Assembly: GCA_949292725.1 (NCBI GenBank)
Contig: CASFAQ010000012.1
Coordinates: forward strand, 1-43,155
Source: an uncultured Eubacteriales bacterium
GTDB taxonomy: Bacteria; Bacillota; Clostridia; Lachnospirales; Lachnospiraceae
Length of the DNA: 43,155 bases
Direction of reading: 5' to 3'
Of the stretch, positions 25,277 to 33,350 are shown one piece after another. Positions within the stretch are counted from its first letter, which is position 1. Every line of letters begins with the position of its first letter. Made by a program: the position numbers and the translations under genes. The notes under the pieces were generated by a model. It searched no databases and was not told the DNA's origin. It saw only the letters and a list, made by a program, of their open reading frames with translations.

Positions 25277-26545
25277 TTATATTAACCTGTATACCTTTGC
25301 ACCATGAGCCGGAATCGTATCCGACAAAACGCCGCCCTTTATGCTGACACCATTACCGTTCCAAAGTTCGGTACACTCCGATACGTCATTACCGATTTCG
25401 CTATAAGAAATCTCTCTCTCATCATCAGATATGTTAAACATTGCAATATAAAGACTAGTGTCATCACTGTTACACCATATAGCATAATCATGTGTACGCT
25501 CTGCCAGAAAAGCCTGATTATCAAGCTTAAGAAGCCCAAGAACATCCCTGTTGGTTATAAGCTTCAGAGCATCCTCATCAAGTGACATAAGTTCCGCTCC
25601 AAGCATCATAGGCGAACGGAATATGCACCATAATGACATCATCGTAATCTGCTCGTCCTTAGTAAACCTTGTATCTCTTATATCTCCAAAGCCCTTACCG
25701 ATTTTTCCAAGAGGAAGCATATCACAGTCAGGATACGAGCCGGCCTTCACATGATTCTGCCAGTGTTCACATCTTTCAAACATATTAAGAAGCAGCGGCC
25801 AGCTGTCCCAAAAGTCATCAGTAATCCTCCACATATTGGCATATTTTTCGTATATCCAGACTTTATCAAGGCGCGCAGGTCCGGGTGACAGACTAAAAAC
25901 TATATCTCTTCCGCATTTTTTAATTGCCTTACTGAGCATTACGATCTCATCTTCTGCCTGCGGCGCATCCATGCGGCATATATCATCACATTTGATAAAG
26001 TCAACGCCCCATTCGGCATACAACTCCAGTAGCGAATCATAATAAAGCTGGGATTCTTTCTTATCCGGTCTTAAGCCATACATATCAGGATTCCAGAATG
26101 ATATTGAATACGGATCCGCTATCTCCGAAGCATCAACATCCGTACCTTTTATACTCGTATGCATGTGGGCTGCAATTCTTGGTATACCTCTCATGATATG
26201 TATTCCGAACTTAAGTCCCAGACTGTGCACATAATCTGCCAAAGGCTTAAAGCCCTTCCCGTCTTTTGATGAAGGAAATCTGTCAGGACAAGGAAACAGT
26301 CGCGAATACTCATCCATCTCAACCTTCTCAAACGGAATATACTGATGCTCACTTCTTCTTGTACCCGCATTATAGGAATACCACTCAATATCTACTATAA
26401 TATATTCCCAACCGTACTCTTTCAGATTCTTAGCCATATATTCCGCATTGGCACGTACCTCTTTCTCATTTACGGTGGTATCATAAAAATCATAGCTGTT
26501 CCAACCCATAGGTGGCGATGTTAAAAATGATTTGCCATTCATCAT
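25277..26545 (-). CDS. GH27 glycosidase (alpha-galactosidase or beta-L-arabinopyranosidase)
   Basis: This is a 422-residue glycosidase without a signal peptide, so it acts in the cytoplasm. The N-terminal PPMGWNSYDFY and VDIEWY lie in the (beta/alpha)8 barrel. The nucleophile is Asp187 in DFIKCDD and the acid/base is Asp244 in WRITDDFWDSW. A C-terminal beta-sandwich begins near residue 340. GH27 includes alpha-galactosidases and beta-L-arabinopyranosidases; the adjacent transketolase and araD genes make arabinose-bearing glycans worth considering. GGAGG precedes the first of two tandem ATG codons. Confidence 0.9.
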   Translation of the reverse strand: MMNGKSFLTSPPMGWNSYDFYDTTVNEKEVRANAEYMAKNLKEYGWEYIIVDIEWYSYNAGTRRSEHQYIPFEKVEMDEYSRLFPCPDRFPSSKDGKGFKPLADYVHSLGLKFGIHIMRGIPRIAAHMHTSIKGTDVDASEIADPYSISFWNPDMYGLRPDKKESQLYYDSLLELYAEWGVDFIKCDDICRMDAPQAEDEIVMLSKAIKKCGRDIVFSLSPGPARLDKVWIYEKYANMWRITDDFWDSWPLLLNMFERCEHWQNHVKAGSYPDCDMLPLGKIGKGFGDIRDTRFTKDEQITMMSLWCIFRSPMMLGAELMSLDEDALKLITNRDVLGLLKLDNQAFLAERTHDYAIWCNSDDTSLYIAMFNISDDEREISYSEIGNDVSECTELWNGNGVSIKGGVLSDTIPAHGAKVYRLI

Positions 26546-26564
26546 AATCCTCCATAACTTAAAT

Positions 26565-26592
26565 TAACGGAGCCACAATCGTGACTCCGTTA
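26565..26592 (-). terminator. Terminator-like hairpin after the transketolase genes
   Basis: TAACGGAGCCAC (26565-26576) pairs with GTGACTCCGTTA (26581-26592) with one mismatch and a 4-nt loop. On the minus strand TTAATTT follows. It lies between the transketolase C-subunit stop and the GH27 start, so it may reduce read-through into the GH27 gene. Confidence 0.7.
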
Positions 26593-26611
26593 TGTATGAC
26601 TGTGATAAAAA

Positions 26612-27550
26612 TTAGATAAAATTCTTTACTTTCTGATATATGCTTGCTGCGTCAAGACCATATTTTTTAATAAGCTCAACAGCAGGACCTGATTCTCCGA
26701 AAGTATCCTCCACACCAATCTTAAGAACCTTAGTAGGACACTTCTCTGAAAGGAGATCGCACACAGCACTTCCAAGTCCGCCTATAACAGAATGCTCTTC
26801 AACGGTTACTACCTTTCCTGTCTGCTTTGCAGCCTCAAGAACAAGGTCTTCATCAAGCGGCTTAATCGTATGTATGTTGATAACCTTTGCATCCACACCA
26901 TCAGCCTCAAGCATCTTTGCAGCCTCAAGCGTCTCTGCAACCTCAAGACCCGATGCAATAAGCGTAACATCCTTGCCTTCGCGTAACACGATGCCCTTGC
27001 CTATCTCAAACTTATACTCGTCATTATCATTAATCACAGGAACTGCAAGTCTTCCGAATCTCAGATAACATGGGCCTTCAAATTCTATAGCCGCCTTAAC
27101 AGCCGCCTTAGCCTCAATATCATCCGAAGGAACTATAACAGTCATGCCCGGGATGGTTCTCATAAGAGCAACATCCTCGCAACACTGATGAGAAGCTCCA
27201 TCCTCTCCCACTGATATTCCCGCATGTGTAGCTCCGATCTTAACATTCAAATGCGGATATCCGATAGAGTTACGAACCTGCTCAAACGCACGTCCTGCTG
27301 CAAACATTGCAAATGAACTCATAAAAGGAATCTTACCTGTAGTAGCAAGTCCTGCTGCAATACCTGCCATATTACATTCTGCAATACCGCAGTCAATATG
27401 TCTCTCAGAAAAAGCTTTCTTAAATATACCTGTCTGTGTAGCTCCTGCAAGGTCTGCATCAAGAACTACAAGGTTCTCATATTCTGCACCGTACTCAGCA
27501 AGTGCATTACCATAACTGACTCTTGTTGCTATCTTCTTTACTTCTGACAC
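26612..27550 (-). CDS. Transketolase, C-terminal subunit
   Basis: This 312-residue protein holds the pyrimidine-binding and C-terminal domains of transketolase. It begins SEVKKIATRVSYGNALAEYG and contains DADLAGATQTGIFKKAF, IAECNMAGIAAGLATTGKIPF and the TPP-activating Glu region, then GLEVAETLEAAKMLEADG. With the N-terminal subunit it forms the TPP enzyme of the non-oxidative pentose phosphate pathway. The start is GTG after AGGTG, and the gene overlaps the N-subunit gene by 13 bp, so the two are translationally coupled. Confidence 0.94.
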   Translation of the reverse strand: MSEVKKIATRVSYGNALAEYGAEYENLVVLDADLAGATQTGIFKKAFSERHIDCGIAECNMAGIAAGLATTGKIPFMSSFAMFAAGRAFEQVRNSIGYPHLNVKIGATHAGISVGEDGASHQCCEDVALMRTIPGMTVIVPSDDIEAKAAVKAAIEFEGPCYLRFGRLAVPVINDNDEYKFEIGKGIVLREGKDVTLIASGLEVAETLEAAKMLEADGVDAKVINIHTIKPLDEDLVLEAAKQTGKVVTVEEHSVIGGLGSAVCDLLSEKCPTKVLKIGVEDTFGESGPAVELIKKYGLDAASIYQKVKNFI

Positions 27551-28374
27551 AGCATATCACCTACTTTCTCTAAATCTTCCATTGCGATCTTATACTCATC
27601 ATCATTAGGAGCCTTACCATGCCATCCTGCCTGACCTTCCATATAGGATACGCCTTTACCCTTGGTAGTCTTTGCAATAATAGCCGTAGGCATTCCCTTT
27701 GTCTCTCTTGCCTCTTTAAATGCTGCGGCAATCTGATCAAAATCATGTCCATCGATATTGATCACATGGAAATTGAATGCTTCAAACTTCTTATCGATAG
27801 GATAAGGCGAGCATACATCTGCAATATTACCGTCAATCTGAAGTCCGTTATTATCAACGATAACAACAAAATTATCAAGCTTTCTGTGTCCGGCAAACAT
27901 AGCTGCTTCCCATACCTGACCCTCCTGAATCTCACCATCTCCAAGAAGCGTATATACTCTGTATGAATCCCCTGAAAGCTTTGCAGAAAGAGCCATTCCG
28001 ACTGCAGCTGATATTCCCTGTCCAAGCGAACCGCTTGACATATCAACGCCCGGAATCTCGTTCATATTAGGATGTCCCTGAAGATATGAGCCCGTATGAC
28101 GAAGTGTAGTAAGATCTTCTACCGGGAAGAATCCCCTGTTAGCAAGAGTAGAATAATATCCCGGTGCAGTATGTCCCTTTGACAGTACGAATCTGTCACG
28201 ATCCGGCTTATCAGGGTTCTTTGGGTCAACATTCATCTCTGCAAAATACAGATATGTATATATATCTGCTGCTGATAAAGATCCGCCCGGATGTCCTGAT
28301 TTTGCACTGTGGACTGCTGTTACTATGCCCTTGCGGACTTCATTAGCAGTCTTCATAAGTTCTAAATTATCCAT
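27538..28374 (-). CDS. Transketolase, N-terminal (TPP-binding) subunit
   Basis: This 278-residue subunit carries the TPP-binding domain. It includes HSAKSGHPGGSLS, SKGHTAPGYYSTLA, SSGSLGQGISAAVGMA and the metal/TPP motif GDGEIQEGQVWE...DNNGLQ. Two-gene transketolases are common in Clostridia and archaea; full-length enzymes are about 660 residues and the two halves here add up to 590. It lies 44 bp after araD, so xylulose 5-phosphate made by AraD can go straight to the enzyme. AAGGTG precedes the ATG. Confidence 0.95.
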   Translation of the reverse strand: MDNLELMKTANEVRKGIVTAVHSAKSGHPGGSLSAADIYTYLYFAEMNVDPKNPDKPDRDRFVLSKGHTAPGYYSTLANRGFFPVEDLTTLRHTGSYLQGHPNMNEIPGVDMSSGSLGQGISAAVGMALSAKLSGDSYRVYTLLGDGEIQEGQVWEAAMFAGHRKLDNFVVIVDNNGLQIDGNIADVCSPYPIDKKFEAFNFHVINIDGHDFDQIAAAFKEARETKGMPTAIIAKTTKGKGVSYMEGQAGWHGKAPNDDEYKIAMEDLEKVGDMLCQK

Positions 28375-28418
28375 TTTAATTCACCTTTCATATATATATT
28401 TCACATATACAGACGAAA

Positions 28419-29117
28419 TCAATGTTCCTCTCCCTGTCCGTAATATGCGTTAGGTCCATGCTTTCTGTAGTAATGCTTGTCCAACATATACTGAGGCGCA
28501 GGCTGCACTGAAGGATTAATGGAATATGTAATATACGCCATCTCGGCAACCTTCTCCATAACAACTGAATTATACACAGCCTCTGCAGGAGTCTTGCCCC
28601 ATGCAAACGGTCCGTGATTCTTAACCACAACACCCGGTATTGCCATAGGGTCTTTTCCCTGGAACGTCTCCACGATTACGTTACCGGTATTGACCTCATA
28701 TGCTTCCTCAACCTCTTCTGCAGTAAGACTTCTTGTACATGGAATATCTCCGAAGAAATAATCCGCATGAGTAGTGCCGAGAGCGGTTACGGGTTTTCCC
28801 GCCTGTGCAAATGCAACTGCATGCACCGAATGCGTATGTACGATTCCTCCCATCTGCGGATAAGCTTTATAAAGTACAATATGAGTAGGAGTATCCGATG
28901 AAGGACGAAGTTTTCCCTCAACAACGTTACCGTTAAGGTCCACAACGACCATATCCTCAGGCTTCATCTCGTCATAATCAACGCCGCTTGGCTTGATAAC
29001 AACCAGCCCCTTATCCATATCAATTCCACTTACGTTACCCCATGTATAGATAACCATACCCTTGCGCCAAAGCTCCATATTGGCCTCATATACCTTTTCC
29101 TTTAATTCTGATAACAT
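28419..29117 (-). CDS. araD: L-ribulose-5-phosphate 4-epimerase
   Basis: This 232-residue class II aldolase-fold enzyme converts L-ribulose 5-phosphate to D-xylulose 5-phosphate. The length equals E. coli AraD (231). Metal ligands are His94 and His96 in VHTHS and His168 in [16 protein letters not shown] and SGVDY shape the phosphate site. Its position at the head of an operon with split transketolase links arabinose or ascorbate-type catabolism to the pentose phosphate pathway. No araA or araB lies in the window. AAGGA precedes the ATG by 10 nt. Confidence 0.96.
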   Translation of the reverse strand: MLSELKEKVYEANMELWRKGMVIYTWGNVSGIDMDKGLVVIKPSGVDYDEMKPEDMVVVDLNGNVVEGKLRPSSDTPTHIVLYKAYPQMGGIVHTHSVHAVAFAQAGKPVTALGTTHADYFFGDIPCTRSLTAEEVEEAYEVNTGNVIVETFQGKDPMAIPGVVVKNHGPFAWGKTPAEAVYNSVVMEKVAEMAYITYSINPSVQPAPQYMLDKHYYRKHGPNAYYGQGEEH

Positions 29118-29160
29118 AACTTGTCAATTCCTTTCTTTTATTCGTATGAATAACCGATAC

Positions 29161-29189
29161 ATTAAACTATATACAGTATATCAAGTAAA
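29161..29189 (-). promoter_or_regulatory. Promoter of the araD-transketolase operon
   Basis: On the minus strand TTTACT (29189-29184), a 17-bp spacer and TTTAAT (29166-29161) lie about 45 bp before the araD start. Confidence 0.55.
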
Positions 29190-29232
29190 GCATTCTTTCA
29201 CAAGTATTTTTTTATATCCCTGACAGAGATTT

Positions 29233-30627
29233 CTATGTTGGGAAAAATGTGCTGGCAAGCAGAACAAGCAGGAGCGCCGGTGCCACTATCTTAATCATTA
29301 TAACATACAGAATCTTTCTTCCCATCCTGAATCCGCTTTTTTCAACCTCATCAATTACAGTCTTAGGCTTTACCACCCAGCCTATAAGGATGCATGTTCC
29401 GAAAGCTACTATAGGCATCAGAATATTATTGCTTACATAATCCATGATATCAAGTATCTGTGCGATGGCGCCATTTGGCAGCTTAACCTCAAAGTACAGC
29501 TTATTATATCCGAGGCATACGATAATACCGCCCACAAGCGCAATCACTCCCTCTATGATACCTGCTTTTAATCTTGACATCTTGAATTTGTCCATAAAAC
29601 TTGACACTACCGCCTCCATGACGGAAACGGCGCTTGTAAGCGCGGCAAATAAAACCATCGCAAAGAATACGCATCCGACCACAACACCGACGGGGCCCAT
29701 CGCCTTAAAAACCTTAGGAAGCGATATGAACATAAGGCTCGGTCCCGACGACATACCCTCCGTTCCCATGAATACATATACGGCAGGCACTATCATAGCT
29801 CCGGCAAGAAATGCGACCACAGTATCAAATATCTCTATCTGATTAATGGATTTTACAAGATTTGCATCATCTCTTACATATGAACCATATGCAACCATTA
29901 TACCCATCGCAACACTAAGACTGAAGAAGAGCTGTCCAAGCGCATCTATGAATACAGTTACAAATCCTCTAAGCGTCATTCCACTGATATCCGGTATAAT
30001 ATATACGCCAAATCCCTCAAGTCCGTTTCTTGCAGCTCCGGATGCGTCCGTGCTTTTTATCGTAAGAGAAAATACTGATATTCCGATAATCATAAGCAGA
30101 AGAACAGGCATTATGATTCTTGATGAAGATTCTATTCCCTTATTAACTCCCCTGAATACTATAAAAGCAACTATGACAAGAAATATGACCATAAATACTA
30201 TCGGCTGCACATCCTGTGTGATGAATCCGAAAAAATATTCGTCCCCGGCAGCGCTCTCAACCTGTCCGGTCATAAATGTCACAAGATATTTGACAACCCA
30301 TCCGCCTATCACGCAATAATACGGCATGATTATCACAGGCACCAGACATGATATGACCCCAAGAAATCCCCATCCCTTCTTTAACTTAGAATAGGCCGTA
30401 AGCGGGCTCTGCTTTGTCTTTCTTCCTATGGCAATCTCGGTTGTAAGAAGCGTAAAACCAAATGTAATGGCCAAAATGATATAAACTACAAGAAATATAC
30501 CTCCCCCGTCTTTTGCCGCAAGATACGGGAACCTCCATATATTTCCAAGTCCCACGGCGCTTCCTGCAGCTGCAAGCACAAATCCCAAAGAACCCCCAAA
30601 TGAATTCCTCTTATTCCCTTCCTTCAT
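29233..30627 (-). CDS. Neurotransmitter:sodium symporter (NSS/SNF) family transporter
   Basis: This 464-residue membrane protein has about 11-12 helices. The LeuT-type first helix is clear: GFVLAAAGSAVGLGNIWRFPY, with the unwound G-L-G-N and sodium-binding residues. LAITFGFTLLTTEIAIGRK follows. Members co-transport amino acids or related amines with sodium; the substrate is not predictable here. It has a strong promoter with a palindrome at the expected start of transcription, so it is probably an independent unit from araD. GGAGG lies 13 nt before the ATG, somewhat far. Confidence 0.95.
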   Translation of the reverse strand: MKEGNKRNSFGGSLGFVLAAAGSAVGLGNIWRFPYLAAKDGGGIFLVVYIILAITFGFTLLTTEIAIGRKTKQSPLTAYSKLKKGWGFLGVISCLVPVIIMPYYCVIGGWVVKYLVTFMTGQVESAAGDEYFFGFITQDVQPIVFMVIFLVIVAFIVFRGVNKGIESSSRIIMPVLLLMIIGISVFSLTIKSTDASGAARNGLEGFGVYIIPDISGMTLRGFVTVFIDALGQLFFSLSVAMGIMVAYGSYVRDDANLVKSINQIEIFDTVVAFLAGAMIVPAVYVFMGTEGMSSGPSLMFISLPKVFKAMGPVGVVVGCVFFAMVLFAALTSAVSVMEAVVSSFMDKFKMSRLKAGIIEGVIALVGGIIVCLGYNKLYFEVKLPNGAIAQILDIMDYVSNNILMPIVAFGTCILIGWVVKPKTVIDEVEKSGFRMGRKILYVIMIKIVAPALLLVLLASTFFPT

Positions 30628-30666
30628 GATAATATATAATCCTCCTTGAAACTAATACGTTGTGAC

Positions 30667-30709
30667 AGACCAATGGTCTTATTATATCTATTTTCCGGGA
30701 TAAGTTCAA
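30667..30709 (-). promoter_or_regulatory. NSS transporter promoter with AGACC-AAT-GGTCT palindrome
   Basis: On the minus strand TTGAAC (30709-30704), a 17-bp spacer and TATAAT (30686-30681) form a near-consensus promoter. The perfect inverted repeat AGACCAATGGTCT (30667-30679) lies at about +2 to +14, an operator-like place. Confidence 0.65.
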
Positions 30710-30755
30710 CCTGTTTTTCTATGTGTCAATTTCACAATTACCAATAACTATATAC

Positions 30756-30839
30756 TTAATACCAGTCGTGCTTTTCATTTCTGTCAAGTGCATTGATTCT
30801 ATCCATCTCCTCGTCTGTTAGTTCAAAATCATACAATTC
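30756..30839 (-). pseudogene. Remnant of an aldo/keto reductase C-terminus
   Basis: On the minus strand the frame ending with TAA at 30756 reads ELYDFELTDEEMDRINALD and then RNEKHDWY, the typical C-terminal tail of aldo/keto reductases. The frame is closed by a TGA just upstream (30845-30843), and nothing upstream resembles the rest of the enzyme. It is a dead fragment left by deletion or insertion. Confidence 0.65.
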
Positions 30840-30947
30840 CGTTCAAATCGTTTTTTGTCTAGTAAAATTAGGTAGTGTGAAATTCTACCTAACGCAAAAG
30901 TTATGGTAAGTTAATCAATAATCAGCCATAATTAACTATATCACGGT
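30840..30947. other. Non-coding stretch with two inverted repeats
   Basis: TTAGGTAG (30868-30875) pairs with CTACCTAA (30885-30892), and AGTTAAT (30909-30915) pairs with ATTAACT (30931-30937). No coding frame of note is seen. These lie between the dead aldo/keto reductase tail and the first copy of the tsf 3' end. Confidence 0.5.
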
Positions 30948-31024
30948 AAACTAAAAAACGTCGGGAAACACATGTGTTCCCGGCGTTTTTTAGTTTCTTT
31001 CCAATCCAAAAGATTTATTTCATC
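30948..31024 (-). repeat. Diverged copy of the tsf 3' end plus terminator (left copy)
   Basis: This 77-bp stretch aligns at roughly 80% with 32320-32397: the hairpin of the terminator, the AGTTTCTTT tail, and GATTTATTTCATC, which at the right copy is the end of tsf including the stop codon. The hairpin (30953-30991) has AAAAAACG arms and T-runs on both strands. Similarity stops at 31024, at the last tsf codons. Confidence 0.75.
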
Positions 31025-31027
31025 ACG

Positions 31028-31244
31028 GAAAGTTGGTCAGGCAGATTCGGGGTTGGTCAAATGTATCTATTTTTCAACAGACTCTTCCAATCTTTCCTTA
31101 TATTAACAGCGGTATCAATCAAAACTTTCATGTCATCAGCCTTTCTGTCTTGGATTCCTCTACGTCTGCATCCTTTGACAAAATTTCAAACTTTGATTCT
31201 GCCGTGTCTACCCGTTCCTGACAAGGATTAGAAACATATTTCGA
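31028..31244. other. Apparently decayed sequence downstream of the toxin gene
   Basis: The toxin frame stays open on the minus strand after its TAG for about 38 codons (including ESKFEILSKDADVEESK) to a TGA overlapping an ATG at 31131. That ATG starts a 24-codon frame beginning MKVLIDTAV, like the start of PIN-domain toxins. Both look like fragments of former genes; neither is a supported CDS. Confidence 0.35.
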
Positions 31245-31553
31245 CTACTGATAAAATAATTTTGTGTATTCCGTCTGCGTATCTGCGATATGATATATAT
31301 ACACCGTTTCATGAATAACCCGGTAAATGGCAACATGCTTTTTGCAGATTATCATCCGGTATCCCTGCTCATTGATCCAATCATCCGGTGTAGCCGAACC
31401 GGAATCTGGAAATTGTTCCAATCGTTCAATGGTGTCTAAAATATGATTGCTGACTTTCAACGCTGTCTGCACATCAAACTGCAGGATATAATAATCTTCT
31501 ATTTTTTTCAAATCCTCCCATGTGGAAGGCAGAATTTCCACTTTACACTTCAC
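31245..31553 (-). CDS. RelE/ParE-family toxin
   Basis: This is a 102-residue basic protein of the RelE/ParE fold. It begins MKCKVEILPSTWEDLKKIEDYY, then DTIERLEQFPDSG and the terminal strands GYRMIICKKHVAIYRVIHETVYIYHIAD typical of ParE/RelE. ParE members poison DNA gyrase and RelE members cut ribosome-bound mRNA; the sequence does not decide which. It overlaps the antitoxin gene by 11 bp in the usual antitoxin-first order. The pair sits in a segment bracketed by tsf-end repeats, as expected of a mobile or stabilising cassette. Confidence 0.88.
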   Translation of the reverse strand: MKCKVEILPSTWEDLKKIEDYYILQFDVQTALKVSNHILDTIERLEQFPDSGSATPDDWINEQGYRMIICKKHVAIYRVIHETVYIYHIADTQTEYTKLFYQ

Positions 31554-31809
31554 TTGCTCTCTCCCTTAAGCGCTTTCTCGCCTCTGACACGCTGATAGTC
31601 GGCTCTCCATCGATTCGTTCCTGCTCCGCCTGCAGTACCCTTGCTCTTAACTGCAACATCTGTTCCCGCTTTTCAAAGGCATCTATACTCATTAATACTA
31701 AGTCACCTTCCCCATTTTTGGTAATATATATAGGTTCTTTTGTTTCTTTTGCCAGTGCGGATATCGTTGCATAATCATTTCTTAGTGCTGCCGATGCTTT
31801 TATCAGCAT
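31543..31809 (-). CDS. Phd/YefM-family antitoxin
   Basis: This is an 88-residue antitoxin. The N-terminal DNA-binding Phd/YefM fold is visible in IKASAALRNDYATISALAKETKEPIYITKNGEGDLVLMSIDAFEKRE, followed by a charged helix that would wrap the toxin. I chose the ATG at 31809, which follows GGGAGAGAGG; an ATG at 31827 has no ribosome binding site. Its promoter is near-consensus and carries inverted repeats expected for autoregulation by the antitoxin and complex. It is translationally coupled to the toxin. Confidence 0.88.
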   Translation of the reverse strand: MLIKASAALRNDYATISALAKETKEPIYITKNGEGDLVLMSIDAFEKREQMLQLRARVLQAEQERIDGEPTISVSEARKRLRERASEV

Positions 31810-31851
31810 AATCCTCTCTCCCTTCATTTTTAATTATAGTTTCCTTTTATG

Positions 31852-31923
31852 TGCCATTTCTGGCAGCAAATTATCATATCAATTTTCTGATATAATTATA
31901 CTATCACTTTGTGGCGAAGTAAA
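31852..31923 (-). promoter_or_regulatory. Toxin-antitoxin promoter and two operator-like inverted repeats
   Basis: On the minus strand TTTACT (31923-31918), a 17-bp spacer and TATAAT (31900-31895) form the promoter. ATATCA-N6-TGATAT (31876-31893) lies directly after the -10, and TGCCA-N4-TGGCA (31852-31865) lies further down. A tiny 39-codon frame (31896-32015, MNIWQKAFRKKYYELIPKAG) overlaps this promoter and is probably a relic. Confidence 0.6.
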
Positions 31924-32049
31924 GACTTATTTTCTGATATGATTGCTTCATTATATCCTGCCTTTGGAATCAATTCATAATATTTTTTCCTAAAAGCCTT
32001 CTGCCAGATATTCATTTCTATATCCCTCAAACTCAATACAAAACACCAT

Positions 32050-32217
32050 TCACAATAACCAACAAATATATTTTACTCTTCTTTCAAGTATAAATTCACC
32101 AGAATCGTTATGTCTTTCTTCCTTCTGTTTGGTCAGATACAAAAGACATACCTCATCTCCCTCATGCAGCCCCATTGCCTCCAGTTCCTTATCTGGTATC
32201 TGAATCACCCCATCCAT
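32050..32217 (-). CDS. Small AbrB/MazE-like protein, possibly a remnant
   Basis: The segment MDGVIQIPDKELEAMGLHEGDEVCLLYL resembles the swapped-hairpin DNA-binding fold of AbrB/MazE/SpoVT proteins, which serve as antitoxins or transition-state regulators. The 56-residue frame begins with an ATG at 32217; the same frame extends upstream to a TTG at 32280 (HQSWLKVGQDDECLLFYIIK). No convincing ribosome binding site was found for either. It ends with an odd ERRVKYICWLL tail. It may be a truncated gene and has no recognised toxin partner beside it. Confidence 0.45.
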   Translation of the reverse strand: MDGVIQIPDKELEAMGLHEGDEVCLLYLTKQKEERHNDSGEFILERRVKYICWLL

Positions 32218-32319
32218 TTTAATTATATAAAAAAGCAGACACTCATCATCCTGACCAACTTTTAACCAACTCTGGTGCAAAAACTTACGATATTTTACAC
32301 GAAGTTATGATACCCCCCT

Positions 32320-32397
32320 AAATCGCAAAAAACGCTGGAAACATGCATGTTCCCAGCGTTTTTTAGGGTTCTTTATAATCTAACGATTTATTTCATC
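32320..32397 (-). repeat. tsf 3' end and terminator (right copy of the direct repeat)
   Basis: This is the partner of 30948-31024. It contains the tsf terminator: AAAAAACGCTGG...CCAGCGTTTTTT with an ATGCAT apex (32327-32364) and T-runs on both strands, plus the last codons of tsf. The two copies lie in the same orientation about 1.37 kb apart. Confidence 0.8.
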
Positions 32398-33320
32398 TGT
32401 GCTGCCACCTCTGCTGCAAAATCCTCATTCTTCTTTTCAAGTCCCTCTCCGGTCTCATAACGAACAAAGTTAACAACCTTTAAGCTGCATCCCTCTGCCT
32501 TTGCAACAGCCTCAACATACTTGCCGACATTTTCCTTATTCTCAGCCTTAACATATTCCTGCTCAAGAAGACATACTTCCTTTAACTCCTTATTAAGTCT
32601 TCCGGTAACCATCTTCTCAAGAATGTTCTCAGGCTTGTTAGAATTCTTAGGATCGTTCTTAGCCTGTGCTATAAGTATCTCAAGCTCATGCTTCTTATAT
32701 TCCTCTGAAACATCATCAGTAGAAACATATTTTGGAGACATGGCAGCAATCTGCATAGCCACGTTCTTAAGGCACTCCTTAATTGCATCGCTCGCACTAT
32801 CAGTCTCAGCTTCAACCAAAACTCCGATCTTGCCGCCTGCATGTATATAAGATACGATGATACCATTATCCTGACTAAGCTTTGTGAATCTGCGGATGTT
32901 CATGTTCTCGCCGATCTTGGCAATCATACCTGCAAGCTTCTCGCTTACGGTAACACTTGCATCTGCCTTCCAAGACTCAGCTAAGAATGCATCTATATCT
33001 GCTGCATCAGACTGTAATGCCTGTGATGCAACCTCATCAACAAACTCACGAAACACTTCGTTCTTGGCAACAAAGTCCGTTTCACTGTTAACCTCTACGA
33101 TCGATGCAACCTTACCGTCATCGCTAACGTTAACTGATACAATACCCTCTGCTGCAATTCTTCCTGCTTTCTTTGCTGCTTTGGCAAGTCCGTTCTCACG
33201 AAGGAACTCCATTGCCTTTTCGATATCGCCGTCTGTATTGGTAAGCGCCTTTTTACAATCCATCATTCCGGCGCCTGATAACTCTCTTAATTCTTTTACC
33301 ACAGCTGCTGTAATAGCCAT
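32388..33320 (-). CDS. tsf: Elongation factor Ts
   Basis: This 310-residue factor recycles EF-Tu by GDP release. It starts MAITAAVVKELRELSGAGMMDCKKAL with the UBA-like N-terminus, and TDFVAKNE marks the EF-Tu contact motif. I chose the ATG at 33320, which follows GGAG at 8-nt spacing; an in-frame GTG 9 bp upstream lies on top of the ribosome binding site. It follows rpsB by 30 bp in the universal rpsB-tsf order. Transcription stops at the hairpin just after the gene. Confidence 0.97.
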   Translation of the reverse strand: MAITAAVVKELRELSGAGMMDCKKALTNTDGDIEKAMEFLRENGLAKAAKKAGRIAAEGIVSVNVSDDGKVASIVEVNSETDFVAKNEVFREFVDEVASQALQSDAADIDAFLAESWKADASVTVSEKLAGMIAKIGENMNIRRFTKLSQDNGIIVSYIHAGGKIGVLVEAETDSASDAIKECLKNVAMQIAAMSPKYVSTDDVSEEYKKHELEILIAQAKNDPKNSNKPENILEKMVTGRLNKELKEVCLLEQEYVKAENKENVGKYVEAVAKAEGCSLKVVNFVRYETGEGLEKKNEDFAAEVAAQMK

Positions 33321-33350
33321 CTCATTCACTCCTTACTGTTCTTGTATATA

